DNA from: Thermoflavimicrobium dichotomicum
GTDB taxonomy: Bacteria; Bacillota; Bacilli; Thermoactinomycetales; Thermoactinomycetaceae
DNA length: 64,000 bases
Direction: 5' to 3'
Assembly (NCBI RefSeq): GCF_900114055.1
Contig: NZ_FORR01000002.1
Coordinates: 342,182 to 406,181 of the forward strand
The notes below the pieces were generated by a model that saw nothing but the letters and a program-made list of their open reading frames with translations, had not been told where the DNA came from and searched no databases. Made by a program: the position numbers and the translations under genes. Of the stretch, positions 46,133-55,416 are shown in pieces (the first letter of the stretch is position 1; each line of letters starts with the position of its first letter).

Positions 46133-46918
46133 TTATGCCGTTGGATTCGCTGCTTCGTCTTCAATACCCAACTCTTCTTTCACCCAATCATACCCTTCAG
46201 CTTCCAAACGCTCTGCCAATTCAGGTCCACCGGATTTCACAATACGACCTTGCATAAAGACGTGAACAAAATCTGGTTTGATGTAATTCAGGAGACGTTG
46301 ATAGTGTGTAATAATGAGGCAACCAAATTCAGGACTGCGCATGGAATTGACACCTTTGGCAACGACTTTCAATGCGTCGATATCCAGTCCAGAATCAATC
46401 TCGTCCAAAATGGCAATCCGTGGTTGAAGCATTAACATTTGCAGAATCTCGTTCCGTTTTTTCTCTCCACCCGAGAACCCTTCATTGAGATATCGAGTAG
46501 CAAATGACTCATCCATCTCCAACAATTCCATCTTTTTATCCAGTTCACGAATAAACTTCATCAAGGAGATCTCGTTTCCTTCGCCACGTTTCGCATTAAT
46601 GGCACTACGCAGGAAATCGGAGTTGGTAACCCCACTGATCTCACTTGGATACTGCATAGCCAAAAATAAACCGGCACGCGCTCTTTCATCTACTGCCATT
46701 TCCAGAAGATCTTGATCATCAAGGGTAACGGTACCGCTTGTCACTTCATATTTTGGATGTCCCATCAACGCTGAAGCCAACGTACTTTTACCCGTTCCGT
46801 TTGGCCCCATGATCGCGTGAATTTCTCCACCTTTTACTTCCAGGTTAACGCCTTTCAAGATCTCTTTTCCTTCAACAGCTACATGTAGATCTTTAATCGT
46901 TAGCTTTGGTACTGACAT
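46133..46918 (-). CDS. sufC: SufC ABC ATPase
   Basis: A 261-residue ABC-type ATPase. Walker A GPNGTGKS (residues 36-43), LNEGFSGGEKKRNEILQM signature, Walker B AILDEIDSGLD and H-loop LIITHYQRLL are all present. It energises the SufBCD scaffold. First gene of the operon; the GGAGGAATG site precedes ATG and a ~150-base leader follows the promoter at 47087-47115. Confidence 0.97.
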   Translation of the reverse strand: MSVPKLTIKDLHVAVEGKEILKGVNLEVKGGEIHAIMGPNGTGKSTLASALMGHPKYEVTSGTVTLDDQDLLEMAVDERARAGLFLAMQYPSEISGVTNSDFLRSAINAKRGEGNEISLMKFIRELDKKMELLEMDESFATRYLNEGFSGGEKKRNEILQMLMLQPRIAILDEIDSGLDIDALKVVAKGVNSMRSPEFGCLIITHYQRLLNYIKPDFVHVFMQGRIVKSGGPELAERLEAEGYDWVKEELGIEDEAANPTA

Positions 46919-47062
46919 AAATTCATTCCTCCATCATGTATACATCATTTATCTTCAAACCGAAGATGCCAAGACATCACCGGGAATGTTTGGATCAGAA
47001 CCCTCGGTTTGCAGGGTGAGTCAATAGATGATAAATGAATCACAAACTCACCTTATTTAAAG

Positions 47063-47115
47063 TGATTATCATGTGATTCTCATTCTATTTTATCTTACTC
47101 AAATGGGTATAGCAA
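47063..47115 (-). promoter_or_regulatory. suf promoter with Fur-like site
   Basis: Minus strand TTGCTA (47115-47110), 17-base spacer, TAAAAT (47092-47087). Directly after the -10 box comes GAGAATCACATGATAATCA (47081-47063), which resembles the GATAATGATAATCATTATC Fur/PerR family of sites. The leader to sufC then holds CAAACCGA / TCGGTTTG able to close a ~55-base loop, an unassigned RNA structure. Confidence 0.5.
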
Positions 47116-47345
47116 GTAAAAGTCTTCTTGTCGTTTGTAGTATGACCTGTTTCATGGTTTAGATAAAAGGTTTTGTTGTTCAGTTTTTTCATACTTTTAT
47201 GATAAAAATGGAATATTGTCCATGTTTTCCTATCCCATGCACTATAACATATCGCAAGCAGCTTCTCAACATCTATTCAGAAAGATCATTTTTTCATATA
47301 CCAATTCAACTGATCTCTGCTTATTGACATAGTTTCCGTTATAGG

Positions 47346-47432
47346 CCGGGTTTGTCAACGGACCCTCATGTTGCCAAGCAACATCATCAGAAGGATGAAA
47401 AAAGGTAACGGAGGAAGAAACCCATCCCGAAG
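47346..47432. repeat. interspersed repeat, copy C
   Basis: On the minus strand it starts CTTCGGGATGGGTTTCTTCC and ends GGGTCCGTTGACAAACCCGG, the two ends shared with copy A, while the middle differs. It holds GTTGC/GCAAC pairing. No coding content. Confidence 0.5.
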
Positions 47433-47528
47433 AGTGAAAGAAACGTATCCATATTTTCAGGATATAGCCTCTTTCTTGATCTCTTTATGATAAAATGAAA
47501 TCAAATTATTAAAAGGAGAGGGGCATGC

Positions 47529-47570
47529 ATGTTTGACAAAAGCGCTGATTTCCCCTTGATCCGCTTATGA
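47529..47570 (+). CDS. 13-codon leader ORF before zinc-ribbon gene
   Basis: MFDKSADFPLIRL followed by TGA, with an AAAGGAGAGGGG site upstream. Its stop overlaps the next ATG (ATGA), so translation of the zinc-ribbon gene is probably coupled to it. It may be a leader peptide, or the two frames may once have been one gene broken by a single-base change. Confidence 0.4.
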   Translation: MFDKSADFPLIRL

Positions 47571-47746
47571 ACCCCCAGCCTATCCGCTGTATTGAATGTT
47601 ACAAACAACGGCCAGGTGGTCGCTGTAACTACTGTCCCTTGCACAAAAAAAACCGTCATCTTTATCGTCCGATCGGTGCTGGATGGTATCTGCCCATTTC
47701 CAAAAACGAAGAAAAACAACCAAATTCAGACAAAGAAATCAAATAA
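47567..47746 (+). CDS. 59-residue zinc-ribbon protein
   Basis: A small protein with a compact C-x2-C-x8-C-x2-C zinc knuckle (CIEC at residues 8-11 and CNYC at 20-23), followed by a basic segment KKNRHLYRPIGAGWYLPI and a charged tail. Four cysteines in this spacing nearly always bind zinc; nucleic-acid binding or a protein-assembly role is typical of such knuckles. It has no ribosome binding site of its own and depends on the short frame at 47529 through an ATGA overlap. A hairpin follows the stop at once. I do not recognise the family. Confidence 0.6.
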   Translation: MNPQPIRCIECYKQRPGGRCNYCPLHKKNRHLYRPIGAGWYLPISKNEEKQPNSDKEIK

Positions 47747-47777
47747 AGCATCCCTTTCCTATATGGAAAAGGATGCT
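47747..47777 (+). terminator. hairpin after zinc-ribbon gene
   Basis: AGCATCCCTTTCC / GGAAAAGGATGCT stem with a short loop; no clear T tract on the plus strand. Read on the minus strand it is followed by TTTATTTG. Confidence 0.5.
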
Positions 47778-47871
47778 CAGACTGAAGAATAGCTCTAACC
47801 TTTGTTTTGCAAGGTGTAAAATTTTTTCGATTTCATCTATTTTTAAAGAATAAACTAAAAAACCAATAGGA

Positions 47872-48078
47872 TCAACTTTGTAACCTTCTAGTGACTTTTA
47901 TTAAGGAGGAAGCAATCTCTCTCGCTTTTTGATCCAGTTCGTAATAGGTTGTTTTTTCGCATTCTTCCCCATTATTCAAAAAGATATAAGCGACTTTATG
48001 TGGTTGTTGATTTGCCCGCATTTGAAGTAAAGAGACCAGAGATGTATTTTCATTTTCTAAAGGAAATGTTACTTTCAC
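47872..48078 (-). pseudogene. N-terminal stump of fatty acyl-AMP ligase
   Basis: 68 codons starting with GTG behind an AGGAAAGGG site. The protein begins SLVSLLQMRANQQPHKVAYI and continues NGEECEKTTYYELDQKAREI, the standard start of fatty acyl-AMP ligases and NRPS/PKS adenylating enzymes (~580 residues). All catalytic motifs (P-loop, A3, A8) are missing after residue 68. The gene has been truncated by a deletion, leaving an intact 5' end. Nearby biosynthetic genes are absent. Confidence 0.7.
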
Positions 48079-48737
48079 AGTGAACCCTTTCCTTTCTAAT
48101 GAGGAATAACATTTTAATTATGACTATCCTTACTATATTGACAATATAATTTAAATCTAAATTCTAGATTAACATTATATGAATATTACTTAATAGTAAT
48201 TATAAAATCATATTAAATATAAAAAATGTACTAATTTATTGATAATAATTATATTTTAATAATATATGAATAAAATTGATTTGTCTATATAATTATGTAA
48301 AAATTGAAGTTATAGATTAAAGAAGCTCTCTAGGAGATAAATATCTGAGAGCAGAATGTATTATCGGACTGAATAAAGCAATCGATATCCTTTCTGTCTT
48401 CCAAAAGGATGTGTATTTCTGAAGCCAAACCGTTTCTTCTCTGAAACTTGGACCCGGAAATGCTGATTATACTTATGAATTTATAAAACAAAACGAGTAA
48501 GGCCGATCTATAGACCTTACTCGTGGGGCTGTTGACTGAGAAGGGAGATTCCCTTCCATTATTGATTTACTCTTTTCAGTTTACAGAAATCCGTTTTTCT
48601 ACACATTGTATCATATATCTTATGAAGCGAAAATTATGACATCTTCCGTCGATACCTCCTACCCTCAGTACATTACGAGATGATAAAGAAAGTCAGTTTC
48701 ATCAAATTTTTGTGTAATCAAGAATCAATATCATTGT
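48079..48737. other. AT-rich gene-free stretch with hairpins
   Basis: 48100-48330 is extremely AT-rich. CGAGTAAGG/CCTTACTCG (48494-48523) and GAAGGGA/TCCCTTC (near 48541-48557) are good hairpins without a gene in front of them. No frame with a start site is convincing; it may be what remains after the deletion that truncated the acyl-AMP ligase. Confidence 0.4.
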
Positions 48738-49538
48738 TTAATCTATCTTCTTCCTACCATATAAATAAATCCCCCATATACTCAACAATGAAAGAACAAT
48801 ACTGATGACACTGCCTTCTACTCCAAAAGCTCCACCTGAAATCAAGGGATGACCCACTTTCTTAATATGAAACAAAGAAGGGACTTCCAAGCCCGATACT
48901 TCAAAACCAAAGATGGGCCCTTGAAAAAAGTTCCATGTCAGGTGCAGGCCAATCGGCATCCATAAACCACCTGATACCTGACGCAGCATGGCAAATAAAA
49001 CCCCTGCAAAAAACAGTTCCAGCATTGGAATCACATTTGACCAAACATTCGCATTAAAACTGTGCAGCAAAGCAAAAACCACTGCTGAAACGATCACCGC
49101 AACTTTTTTGGGAGCGTATAAGTATTTGACCAGTCCAAACAAGTAACCGCGTGCAAAAATTTCTTCTGCCAAAGCAACAAGGAAAAAGAGAAACAACCAG
49201 TAAACGATCGCCCTGCCAATCTCCGGATTCCACTCTATACCTGTAATTTCAACGCCCCCCAAGATCACAATGAGTCCAAAGGCAATTGCCATCAGGATAA
49301 TTCCAAATAAAGCACCCATAAGAAAAAGAAGAAAACATTTCGGTTGTTTAAGACCCAGTGTCCATCCTTTTTGCTTTTCAAACCCATAGTAAAAGATCAA
49401 TACGGATACGATCATGGCTATTTCCTGGATGACAAAAAGATCCATGTTCGGTACAAAAAATATTGGAACAACGGCTAAAAATAGAAACAAACCATAAAGC
49501 CCTATCGTTTTGAGGACCATTTCCAGAGCTTTTTGCAT
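48738..49538 (-). CDS. CPBP-family intramembrane metalloprotease
   Basis: A 266-residue protein with about eight membrane segments. The CPBP/Abi motifs are complete: motif 1 AEEIFARGYLFGLV (EExxxR), motif 2 ALLHSFNANVWS (His), and motif 3 PIGLHLTWNFFQG (HxxxN/W). It is a Rce1-like intramembrane protease; members process prenylated or bacteriocin-related peptides, or act in immunity to bacteriocins. No substrate gene is nearby. It lies downstream of the MoxR/vWA operon on the same strand with a 260-base gap. Confidence 0.88.
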   Translation of the reverse strand: MQKALEMVLKTIGLYGLFLFLAVVPIFFVPNMDLFVIQEIAMIVSVLIFYYGFEKQKGWTLGLKQPKCFLLFLMGALFGIILMAIAFGLIVILGGVEITGIEWNPEIGRAIVYWLFLFFLVALAEEIFARGYLFGLVKYLYAPKKVAVIVSAVVFALLHSFNANVWSNVIPMLELFFAGVLFAMLRQVSGGLWMPIGLHLTWNFFQGPIFGFEVSGLEVPSLFHIKKVGHPLISGGAFGVEGSVISIVLSLLSIWGIYLYGRKKID

Positions 49539-49734
49539 TCTACACCTCGCCCATTTTCATTGTTGTTCATCTGGCCAGCCAGATATTTATCCAATTTTTA
49601 CACAGAACTGTTTCTTTTGTCTATGATGAATTGTGTGTTCATTTACCAAATCATATGATGGAAGCCGATGTTTGAGTCTTGGTGCGTTCCTTTTTAAAGA
49701 AATCCGTTACATCCGCTTCAGTCTCACGGTAAAG

Positions 49735-49785
49735 GGGGACGTGCAAAACTCGTGATCACTCCGGACTGTTTGCACGCTTCTCCCC
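49735..49785 (-). terminator. strong stem-loop behind five-gene operon
   Basis: GGGGA-CGTGCAAA pairs with TTTGCACG-TCCCC across a 21-base loop. Two copies of GAAGCGGA-like sequence flank it (near 49795 and 49711). It is about 15 bases past the stop at 49801 and probably ends the operon, though the T tract is short (CTTTACC). Confidence 0.45.
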
Positions 49786-49800
49786 GACACGTACTCCGCT

Positions 49801-50679
49801 TCACCCTTTTGGTTGTAGCGGCTTTTCTTTATTCAATTGAAAGGCTTCCACCGCTTCCGCTGTCCAAACACGCTCAAATAAATGTAACACCCTTGCTGAA
49901 AACAGATCAGGTTGATCCACAATAAACAGCGGCAAGTGATGGAGGGAAAGATAATAGTAAAAGCAATATCCTTCCAGTTTTTGTGCATGCTGTACATTTT
50001 GCTGTGCAATCGGATGATTCTGACAGAATTCATTTGTAAACAGGTCTTCCGCGATTTTATCCAAATAAAAATATCCATTTGCGGTATCCCATAACATCTT
50101 GCGTTTCTCATTCCATTTCACATGTAATATGCTGTTCTCCGGATGATGAACCAATTGTGCCTGAAACACGGGAAGCCACAGATTTTCTTGAAGGGCAATC
50201 GACCGTTTAAATCGAATCGCTTCGACATGGAATACTTCTTTCAATACATCGCTTTGTAATGTGCCTTCAAAAGCGGTCGCATCGATCAAAATCTGCTCTT
50301 TCTCATCATCTTTTTCATCCCAAAGTAAACACATTACCGCTTTTTCATCATTCCATGTCATGACTGACAATGGCAACAGTAACCATTTAGAAGCAACCCT
50401 TTTTTCTTTTTGTCTACTTCCTTCACGCTCGAAAGCAAACCATTCCCATTTCAACCATTCCAATTGTCTAAGCAGAAGAAACAGATGTGTCAGTCGGGCT
50501 TTCTCATCCACTTCAGCGATCTGCTGAATATTGAATGCAAGCTGAGGAAAACCTGCCTCAGCAAATTCTTTCGCAATGTGAGTCAGCTCTTTCAGATCCT
50601 GATGAGTGTGCTGAAAACCAGAAGATACGAAAAACTGCAGTTGCTCTTCTAACTGCTTGATTTTTTCAATCATTACCAA
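49801..50679 (-). CDS. unknown protein of MoxR/vWA operon
   Basis: A 292-residue protein without a recognisable domain. The N-terminal third is helical (KIKQLEEQLQFFVSSGF, FAEAGFPQLAFNIQQIAEVDEKARLTHLF), the middle is beta-rich with tryptophans (SKWLLLPLSVMTWNDEKAV), and the C-terminus is helical again. No catalytic residue set stands out. It overlaps the SWIM protein gene by 7 bases and is the last gene of the five-gene operon. In my recollection, clusters of MoxR, vWA, SWIM and DUF5682 genes often carry one more poorly conserved partner in this position; this is probably that partner. Confidence 0.65.
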   Translation of the reverse strand: MVMIEKIKQLEEQLQFFVSSGFQHTHQDLKELTHIAKEFAEAGFPQLAFNIQQIAEVDEKARLTHLFLLLRQLEWLKWEWFAFEREGSRQKEKRVASKWLLLPLSVMTWNDEKAVMCLLWDEKDDEKEQILIDATAFEGTLQSDVLKEVFHVEAIRFKRSIALQENLWLPVFQAQLVHHPENSILHVKWNEKRKMLWDTANGYFYLDKIAEDLFTNEFCQNHPIAQQNVQHAQKLEGYCFYYYLSLHHLPLFIVDQPDLFSARVLHLFERVWTAEAVEAFQLNKEKPLQPKG

Positions 50680-52040
50680 TACCCCTTAGACAGTTTAATG
50701 ATTGGCAACTGATGCAAATCATTGAGATCACTTGGTGTCTTCATTGATACGATTGAGATCACATACAATTGAAATTCACTGGTTACTCTCAATAAAAGGA
50801 AATCAGGTTGAAAGACTTTGGCATACGTTTTTAAACGGTAGTTAGACATTAGAGGATAAATCTGGCCATTTTCATCCACCAGATAAATCTGATGGTCTTT
50901 TTCTATGACTCTTTTGGGTTGAAATAATACATAATGGTCTGGATGTGGAAAAAGATAAGCATCATTGGCTTGAACCTGCCTGACAATTTGATCAAGAGAA
51001 GTAAGGGCAAAGCGAGAAAGACTTTCTACATCCTGGTCGGTTAATCCTCGAACGGTAAAGCTTTCCAGTTTGATTCGCCTTGGTTCCCTTCCTGGGTAAA
51101 GGTAGGCTTCATTCACTTCTATCATCTGATGATAAGAAGTTTTAGGCGAAACAGACTTTACTTTCAGTGGTGTAATCTGTTTTTCTGTAAAGAGACTTCC
51201 CTGTTCCAAATCGATAAAAATACTTGTTTCCACTTTAAAGCCAGATTTTAATTTTTGCACTTCATATCCCAGTTCTAGCAAAATTAAACGCTCTACTTTT
51301 TCCAGTTCGGTTTTACGCCATGTTTTACCCACAAGCTCGTCCAACATGGCTTTATCTGTCAATTCCCCATTTAAATGCTTACGTATGGCTGCTACCGTAA
51401 ACCAGCAATCACCAAGCAGTTGGATAATCCTTCTCGCATTTCGATCCGTTTGCAATTCTTCTTTTAATTCAGTGAGTAAATGACCCAATCGCCGTAATTT
51501 ATAGGACTTGACAAATTCAGACAGCTCTGAAAAGGTAGCAATGGTTTGTTCACTAACCATGTCAAATCCTTGGTGAGTAATCTCCATGATCAGCTTTTCC
51601 ACCAAATCGAGGCCTTCTGCCATCAATTGTTCTTTTTCTTTTTTGGTTTTCTTCTTTTTCTTCGTTTTAAACTGTTCCTTGCGCTCTTCCAGTTGTTGAT
51701 CATCGATCAATGCGAAAGAATCAGGTTCCTGGATCCAGGCGATTAAGGCGGCAACCACATGTTTACAGTATTTATTCCGACGATAAGCGGGACAGGTACA
51801 GTGTGTTTCCAGCTTCTTTTCCTGAAAGCGGATGCTGACCTGATAATTTTTGGAACCAGTCACCTTCGCAAAAATGGCCGAAGAAGTGTGAGTCCTTGCT
51901 TGCACTTCGCCTTTGGTAAAATATTTCTCACCATTTTTAAAGCTTTTCGCATCCGTCCATTCTTTTACTTGCTCGATCGTTAATTCTTTCATCAAAGAGG
52001 GTGTTTCCAAACTTTCTTCATCCTTTCTGACACAAAGCAC
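50673..52040 (-). CDS. SWIM zinc-finger protein
   Basis: 455 residues. The SWIM zinc finger is complete near the N-terminus: THCTCPAYRRNKYCKHVVAAL gives Cys81, Cys83, Cys92 and His94 (CxCxnCxH). A Lys-rich helical segment follows (KEQFKTKKKKKTKKEKEQL), then a long alpha/beta region without an identifiable domain. SWIM fingers bind DNA or proteins. The start is uncertain: GTG 52040 directly overlaps the vWA stop, while TTG near 52010 has AAAGGATG before it. Third-from-last in the overlap series: vWA then SWIM then the unknown protein. Confidence 0.82.
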   Translation of the reverse strand: MLCVRKDEESLETPSLMKELTIEQVKEWTDAKSFKNGEKYFTKGEVQARTHTSSAIFAKVTGSKNYQVSIRFQEKKLETHCTCPAYRRNKYCKHVVAALIAWIQEPDSFALIDDQQLEERKEQFKTKKKKKTKKEKEQLMAEGLDLVEKLIMEITHQGFDMVSEQTIATFSELSEFVKSYKLRRLGHLLTELKEELQTDRNARRIIQLLGDCWFTVAAIRKHLNGELTDKAMLDELVGKTWRKTELEKVERLILLELGYEVQKLKSGFKVETSIFIDLEQGSLFTEKQITPLKVKSVSPKTSYHQMIEVNEAYLYPGREPRRIKLESFTVRGLTDQDVESLSRFALTSLDQIVRQVQANDAYLFPHPDHYVLFQPKRVIEKDHQIYLVDENGQIYPLMSNYRLKTYAKVFQPDFLLLRVTSEFQLYVISIVSMKTPSDLNDLHQLPIIKLSKGYW

Positions 52041-53165
52041 TTATTTGGCTTCACCGACAAAAATCTTTTCCACCCAATCAATCAGCTTATTAGGAGTACA
52101 GGCAAATGCTGGAATCCCCAGATTTGCTACTTCTTGTGCCAGTACACGATCATAAGATGCACGACCTTGATCATTAAGAGCAAGCAAACAGAGCGTTTTT
52201 ACCTGATCCTCCCGCATCTTGGCAAGCCGGGCCAATAGTTCATTTTGATTGCCGCCTTCATACAAATCTGTAATTAAAATAAATATGGTTTTATCCGGTT
52301 GAGTAATCAGTCCCTGACAATATTGAACCGCCCGATTGATATCGGTTCCGCCTCCCAGTTGGATCCCAAACAAAATATCAATGGGATCGGTTAGGTACTC
52401 GGTCATATCTGCAATTTCCGTATCAAAAAAGACTAAATGGGTTTGAAACAGATTCAGCGATGCAAAAATGGACCCCATGATCGATGAGTAAACGACAGAT
52501 GTTCCCATTGAACCGCTTTGATCCACACAGACAATCACATTCCAATCGTTTAACTTATTTTGTTGCTCATAAAAATAAATTTTTTCCGGGATAAATGTGT
52601 TAAGTTCTGGTTGATAGTTTTTGATATTATGGCGAACGGTCTTTGCAAAATCAATTTGTTTGGTTTTGATATAAGGCGTGCTTTCACGACTGACTGCCCC
52701 AATCACAGTCTGTGCCACTTTTTGTTCCAGTTTTTTTCTCAGATTGGCTACAGTATCCTGTATGACTAACCGGGCAGTCGCTTTGGTCTGATCTGGAATC
52801 AAATGCTTCAATTCAATCAAGGTAGCTGCCAGTTCCACATTTCGTTCCAGTTTTTCCAGTGTTTCAGGCTCTAGCAACAATTGACGCAATCCTTTTTTCT
52901 CAATCGCTTCTTTCTGCAAATAGGAGACCGTATCAGTAGGGAAATAGGTACGAATATCCTTCAGCCACTGAGCGACATAAGGAGACGAGGCTCCGGTGCC
53001 GCCCCGTCTTGATTGGTTCTCACCATATAAAAATTCCAATGACTGATCCATCCCTGCCCATGCGCCTTCCAATGGCTTCATATCCGCAAACAAAGGTTGT
53101 TGTTCTATCTCTTTACCTAAAATCAAGCGCCAACGCAACGGATCCTCACGATAATCCATATTCAT
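52041..53165 (-). CDS. vWA-domain protein
   Basis: A 374-residue protein with a helical N-terminal half (1-200) and a C-terminal von Willebrand A domain. The MIDAS residues are intact: DQSGSM at 215-220 (DxSxS), Thr274 in GGGTDI and the Asp in ILITDLYEGG near 302. vWA proteins paired with a MoxR AAA+ ATPase usually act as adaptors for metal-dependent recognition or chaperone insertion. It overlaps the DUF5682 gene by 20 bases and abuts the SWIM gene. GTG/ATG start choice is not in doubt, as the ATG has a site (GGAAGAATG) within the upstream gene. Confidence 0.9.
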   Translation of the reverse strand: MNMDYREDPLRWRLILGKEIEQQPLFADMKPLEGAWAGMDQSLEFLYGENQSRRGGTGASSPYVAQWLKDIRTYFPTDTVSYLQKEAIEKKGLRQLLLEPETLEKLERNVELAATLIELKHLIPDQTKATARLVIQDTVANLRKKLEQKVAQTVIGAVSRESTPYIKTKQIDFAKTVRHNIKNYQPELNTFIPEKIYFYEQQNKLNDWNVIVCVDQSGSMGTSVVYSSIMGSIFASLNLFQTHLVFFDTEIADMTEYLTDPIDILFGIQLGGGTDINRAVQYCQGLITQPDKTIFILITDLYEGGNQNELLARLAKMREDQVKTLCLLALNDQGRASYDRVLAQEVANLGIPAFACTPNKLIDWVEKIFVGEAK

Positions 53166-55416
53166 TCTTCCACCTTTCTGCCATGGCCGCTAGAACCTGA
53201 TCCAGATGTAAATGGCGATCCCGATTAAGCAAAGGGTTCACAAGCGACTGCGTTTTCTTTTGGTCCATATCCAAAACTTTTGCCAGTGTCTGGGTTAAAT
53301 TACGCCCATCCATCGGAGATAATTGCGAAAATACTTGCCGTAACATCGGCAAAAGCCGGACAAACGTATCTTTATCCAAAGACACGACAAAGGTGTGGAT
53401 CGCTTGAATCAATCCCTGCTTGCGAATAAAGTAGGCACGATTCAGGTGAAATAATCCCTGGATCAAATAAGTCATATGATCAGGTTGTTCAGATGTACGG
53501 AGCCAACTTTGCAAGGTAATTTCCAATTGCTCATCCGAAACTTGTCCCATCAGATACAGCAAGGAAAGCGAAAAACCCCGAATTAACGGATTGGCATCCT
53601 TTCTTTCAATGACCTTGTTTAGCGCATGGATGAAATGAGTACGTTCCACTCGCTTAGAATCGCCCAAGACATCATACAAGGTTTGAATGCCACGCAGAAT
53701 TTCATGCGCTCCTTCCTGATCTACAACCGTGGCAGGCAACAGCGTCCAAATCGCCCGCAACATCAACTTTTCTAACAAACCTGTAAATAATTCGATATGT
53801 GACAGCTTTCGCGCTGTTCCATACTTCAACAGAGTTGCTACATGAAGCACACCTTGACTTAGTGCAGTAAAATTCCGATCTTCACTCGATAAGCTTTCGC
53901 AAATCCGCAAAGCTTGCGGAAATAAATGTTCCAATTGGGTAAGACCCATTTGGAGCAAGATCTCGGTCACTTCATCAATTTGCTTCACTGCTTCCAGCTT
54001 TTTCATCAGATATCTGGAACAGGCCTCTTCCAATGTACTGCCGTAAGCCGAGAATTCAATAAGCTGTGCATCCGTTGCAGGTGTCCAAACCACTTCCCAG
54101 CGCTCCCTGACAGCTGTCAGCAATTGATATGCTTTTACACTGGCATTCATTTGCAGTGTTCCAAATGGAATCCCCAATAATCGCAGACGGTGCAAAAAAA
54201 CGGAGGTCATCTGTTCTGTTGGCTGTGTTAACTGTAATTGAACGGACTTAGGAATATCCTCCAGCGGAATACCCAACTGCTGAACATGGGAATAAAATTC
54301 CCGTTGAAGGGGTGTTTGTGCAATTCGACTTGGCAAGATACCTACGGATGAGCCAATCAGTGTCTCACGCCAACAAGACAGTAAACGATCTCGATAACCT
54401 TCTCCATAACATGAAACCGTTGCATCCATTACTTCTTTCAAGCCAGGAGCCCGTTTCCCGCGAATCAGCGCTAACGTATGGCCAAGCTTTCCGGCTTCAA
54501 TGGCATGGCTCAGATTGGTTCCATATCCTTGACGCCGTAAATACTTTAATTGTTCAACCAAAACCTTTTTCACTACAAAACCGGTATCACCTTTTGCTTC
54601 CCATACGAGCTGATAAAATCGGGGTGCCTGATTACCCGCTCCATAGCCTGATTGCTCGCTTAATCGATGGTAACTATATGGAATTAAGGTTACTTCCGCC
54701 GGTACATCCACATTTGATGACAACTCATCTTCTGATGAAAATGATTGGATTCCCTGTTCCAAAGCATTCAAATGTGCAGCACCGCAAATGACAACAATGG
54801 GACGAGTCGGTTCTTCACGCACTGCCTTGACAATTTCTCGAACCATATACGCTTCTCTTTGGATCGTTACAGGTGACACTGCATCATCCTGTTCCTCCAG
54901 CTGACGAATCAAAGAACCATATGTACCAATTTCAGCAAAAAATTGATCAGCTGTTTTATGGAATCCCTCGATTTCAAACCGTGCCTCCCAAAACTCTTCA
55001 AAAGAGTCAAAACCCTGCTGTCTAGCCAGGGCTTGTGTATAGCGACTCGTTCCACTTTCCCAAAGTGGTTCACAATCTTCTGGGGAACACTCACGTGCCT
55101 TCATCATCCAAGCCGATGGTATATCCATAAATGAACAGGCAGCTCCTACTTCATTGCCTGTTTGAATGGCTACATATTCAGGGGAATACTCACAAAGCGG
55201 ATAGTAGAGCATATGAGGTGACTCATCTGTTTGATATGCATAAATGGCGACAGGCAATCGCAAATCCTCTTCGAGCAAATAAGGAAGTAACGCATTGGCA
55301 TCACTGGGCCCTTCGATAAGTACTCGGCTTGGCTGGACTTCACGAATTTTCTGTTGCACGTGAAAAGCACACACAGGAGAATGATGTCGAATCGGCAAAA
55401 AGATGATCTGACTCAT
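53146..55416 (-). CDS. DUF5682-family protein
   Basis: A 756-residue protein of the DUF5682 family. The N-terminal domain (1-270) resembles the TraB/EreA-like fold: LPIRHHSPVCAFHVQQ at the start with paired His, RVLIEGPSDANALLPYL, and VVICGAAHLNALEQG with another His. The C-terminal 480 residues are helical-repeat-like (many Leu-rich helices). A metal-dependent hydrolase or peptidase activity in the N-terminal domain is inference from the His/Glu pattern. The gene overlaps both neighbours (4 bases with MoxR, 20 with vWA). Confidence 0.8.
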   Translation of the reverse strand: MSQIIFLPIRHHSPVCAFHVQQKIREVQPSRVLIEGPSDANALLPYLLEEDLRLPVAIYAYQTDESPHMLYYPLCEYSPEYVAIQTGNEVGAACSFMDIPSAWMMKARECSPEDCEPLWESGTSRYTQALARQQGFDSFEEFWEARFEIEGFHKTADQFFAEIGTYGSLIRQLEEQDDAVSPVTIQREAYMVREIVKAVREEPTRPIVVICGAAHLNALEQGIQSFSSEDELSSNVDVPAEVTLIPYSYHRLSEQSGYGAGNQAPRFYQLVWEAKGDTGFVVKKVLVEQLKYLRRQGYGTNLSHAIEAGKLGHTLALIRGKRAPGLKEVMDATVSCYGEGYRDRLLSCWRETLIGSSVGILPSRIAQTPLQREFYSHVQQLGIPLEDIPKSVQLQLTQPTEQMTSVFLHRLRLLGIPFGTLQMNASVKAYQLLTAVRERWEVVWTPATDAQLIEFSAYGSTLEEACSRYLMKKLEAVKQIDEVTEILLQMGLTQLEHLFPQALRICESLSSEDRNFTALSQGVLHVATLLKYGTARKLSHIELFTGLLEKLMLRAIWTLLPATVVDQEGAHEILRGIQTLYDVLGDSKRVERTHFIHALNKVIERKDANPLIRGFSLSLLYLMGQVSDEQLEITLQSWLRTSEQPDHMTYLIQGLFHLNRAYFIRKQGLIQAIHTFVVSLDKDTFVRLLPMLRQVFSQLSPMDGRNLTQTLAKVLDMDQKKTQSLVNPLLNRDRHLHLDQVLAAMAERWKNEYGLS

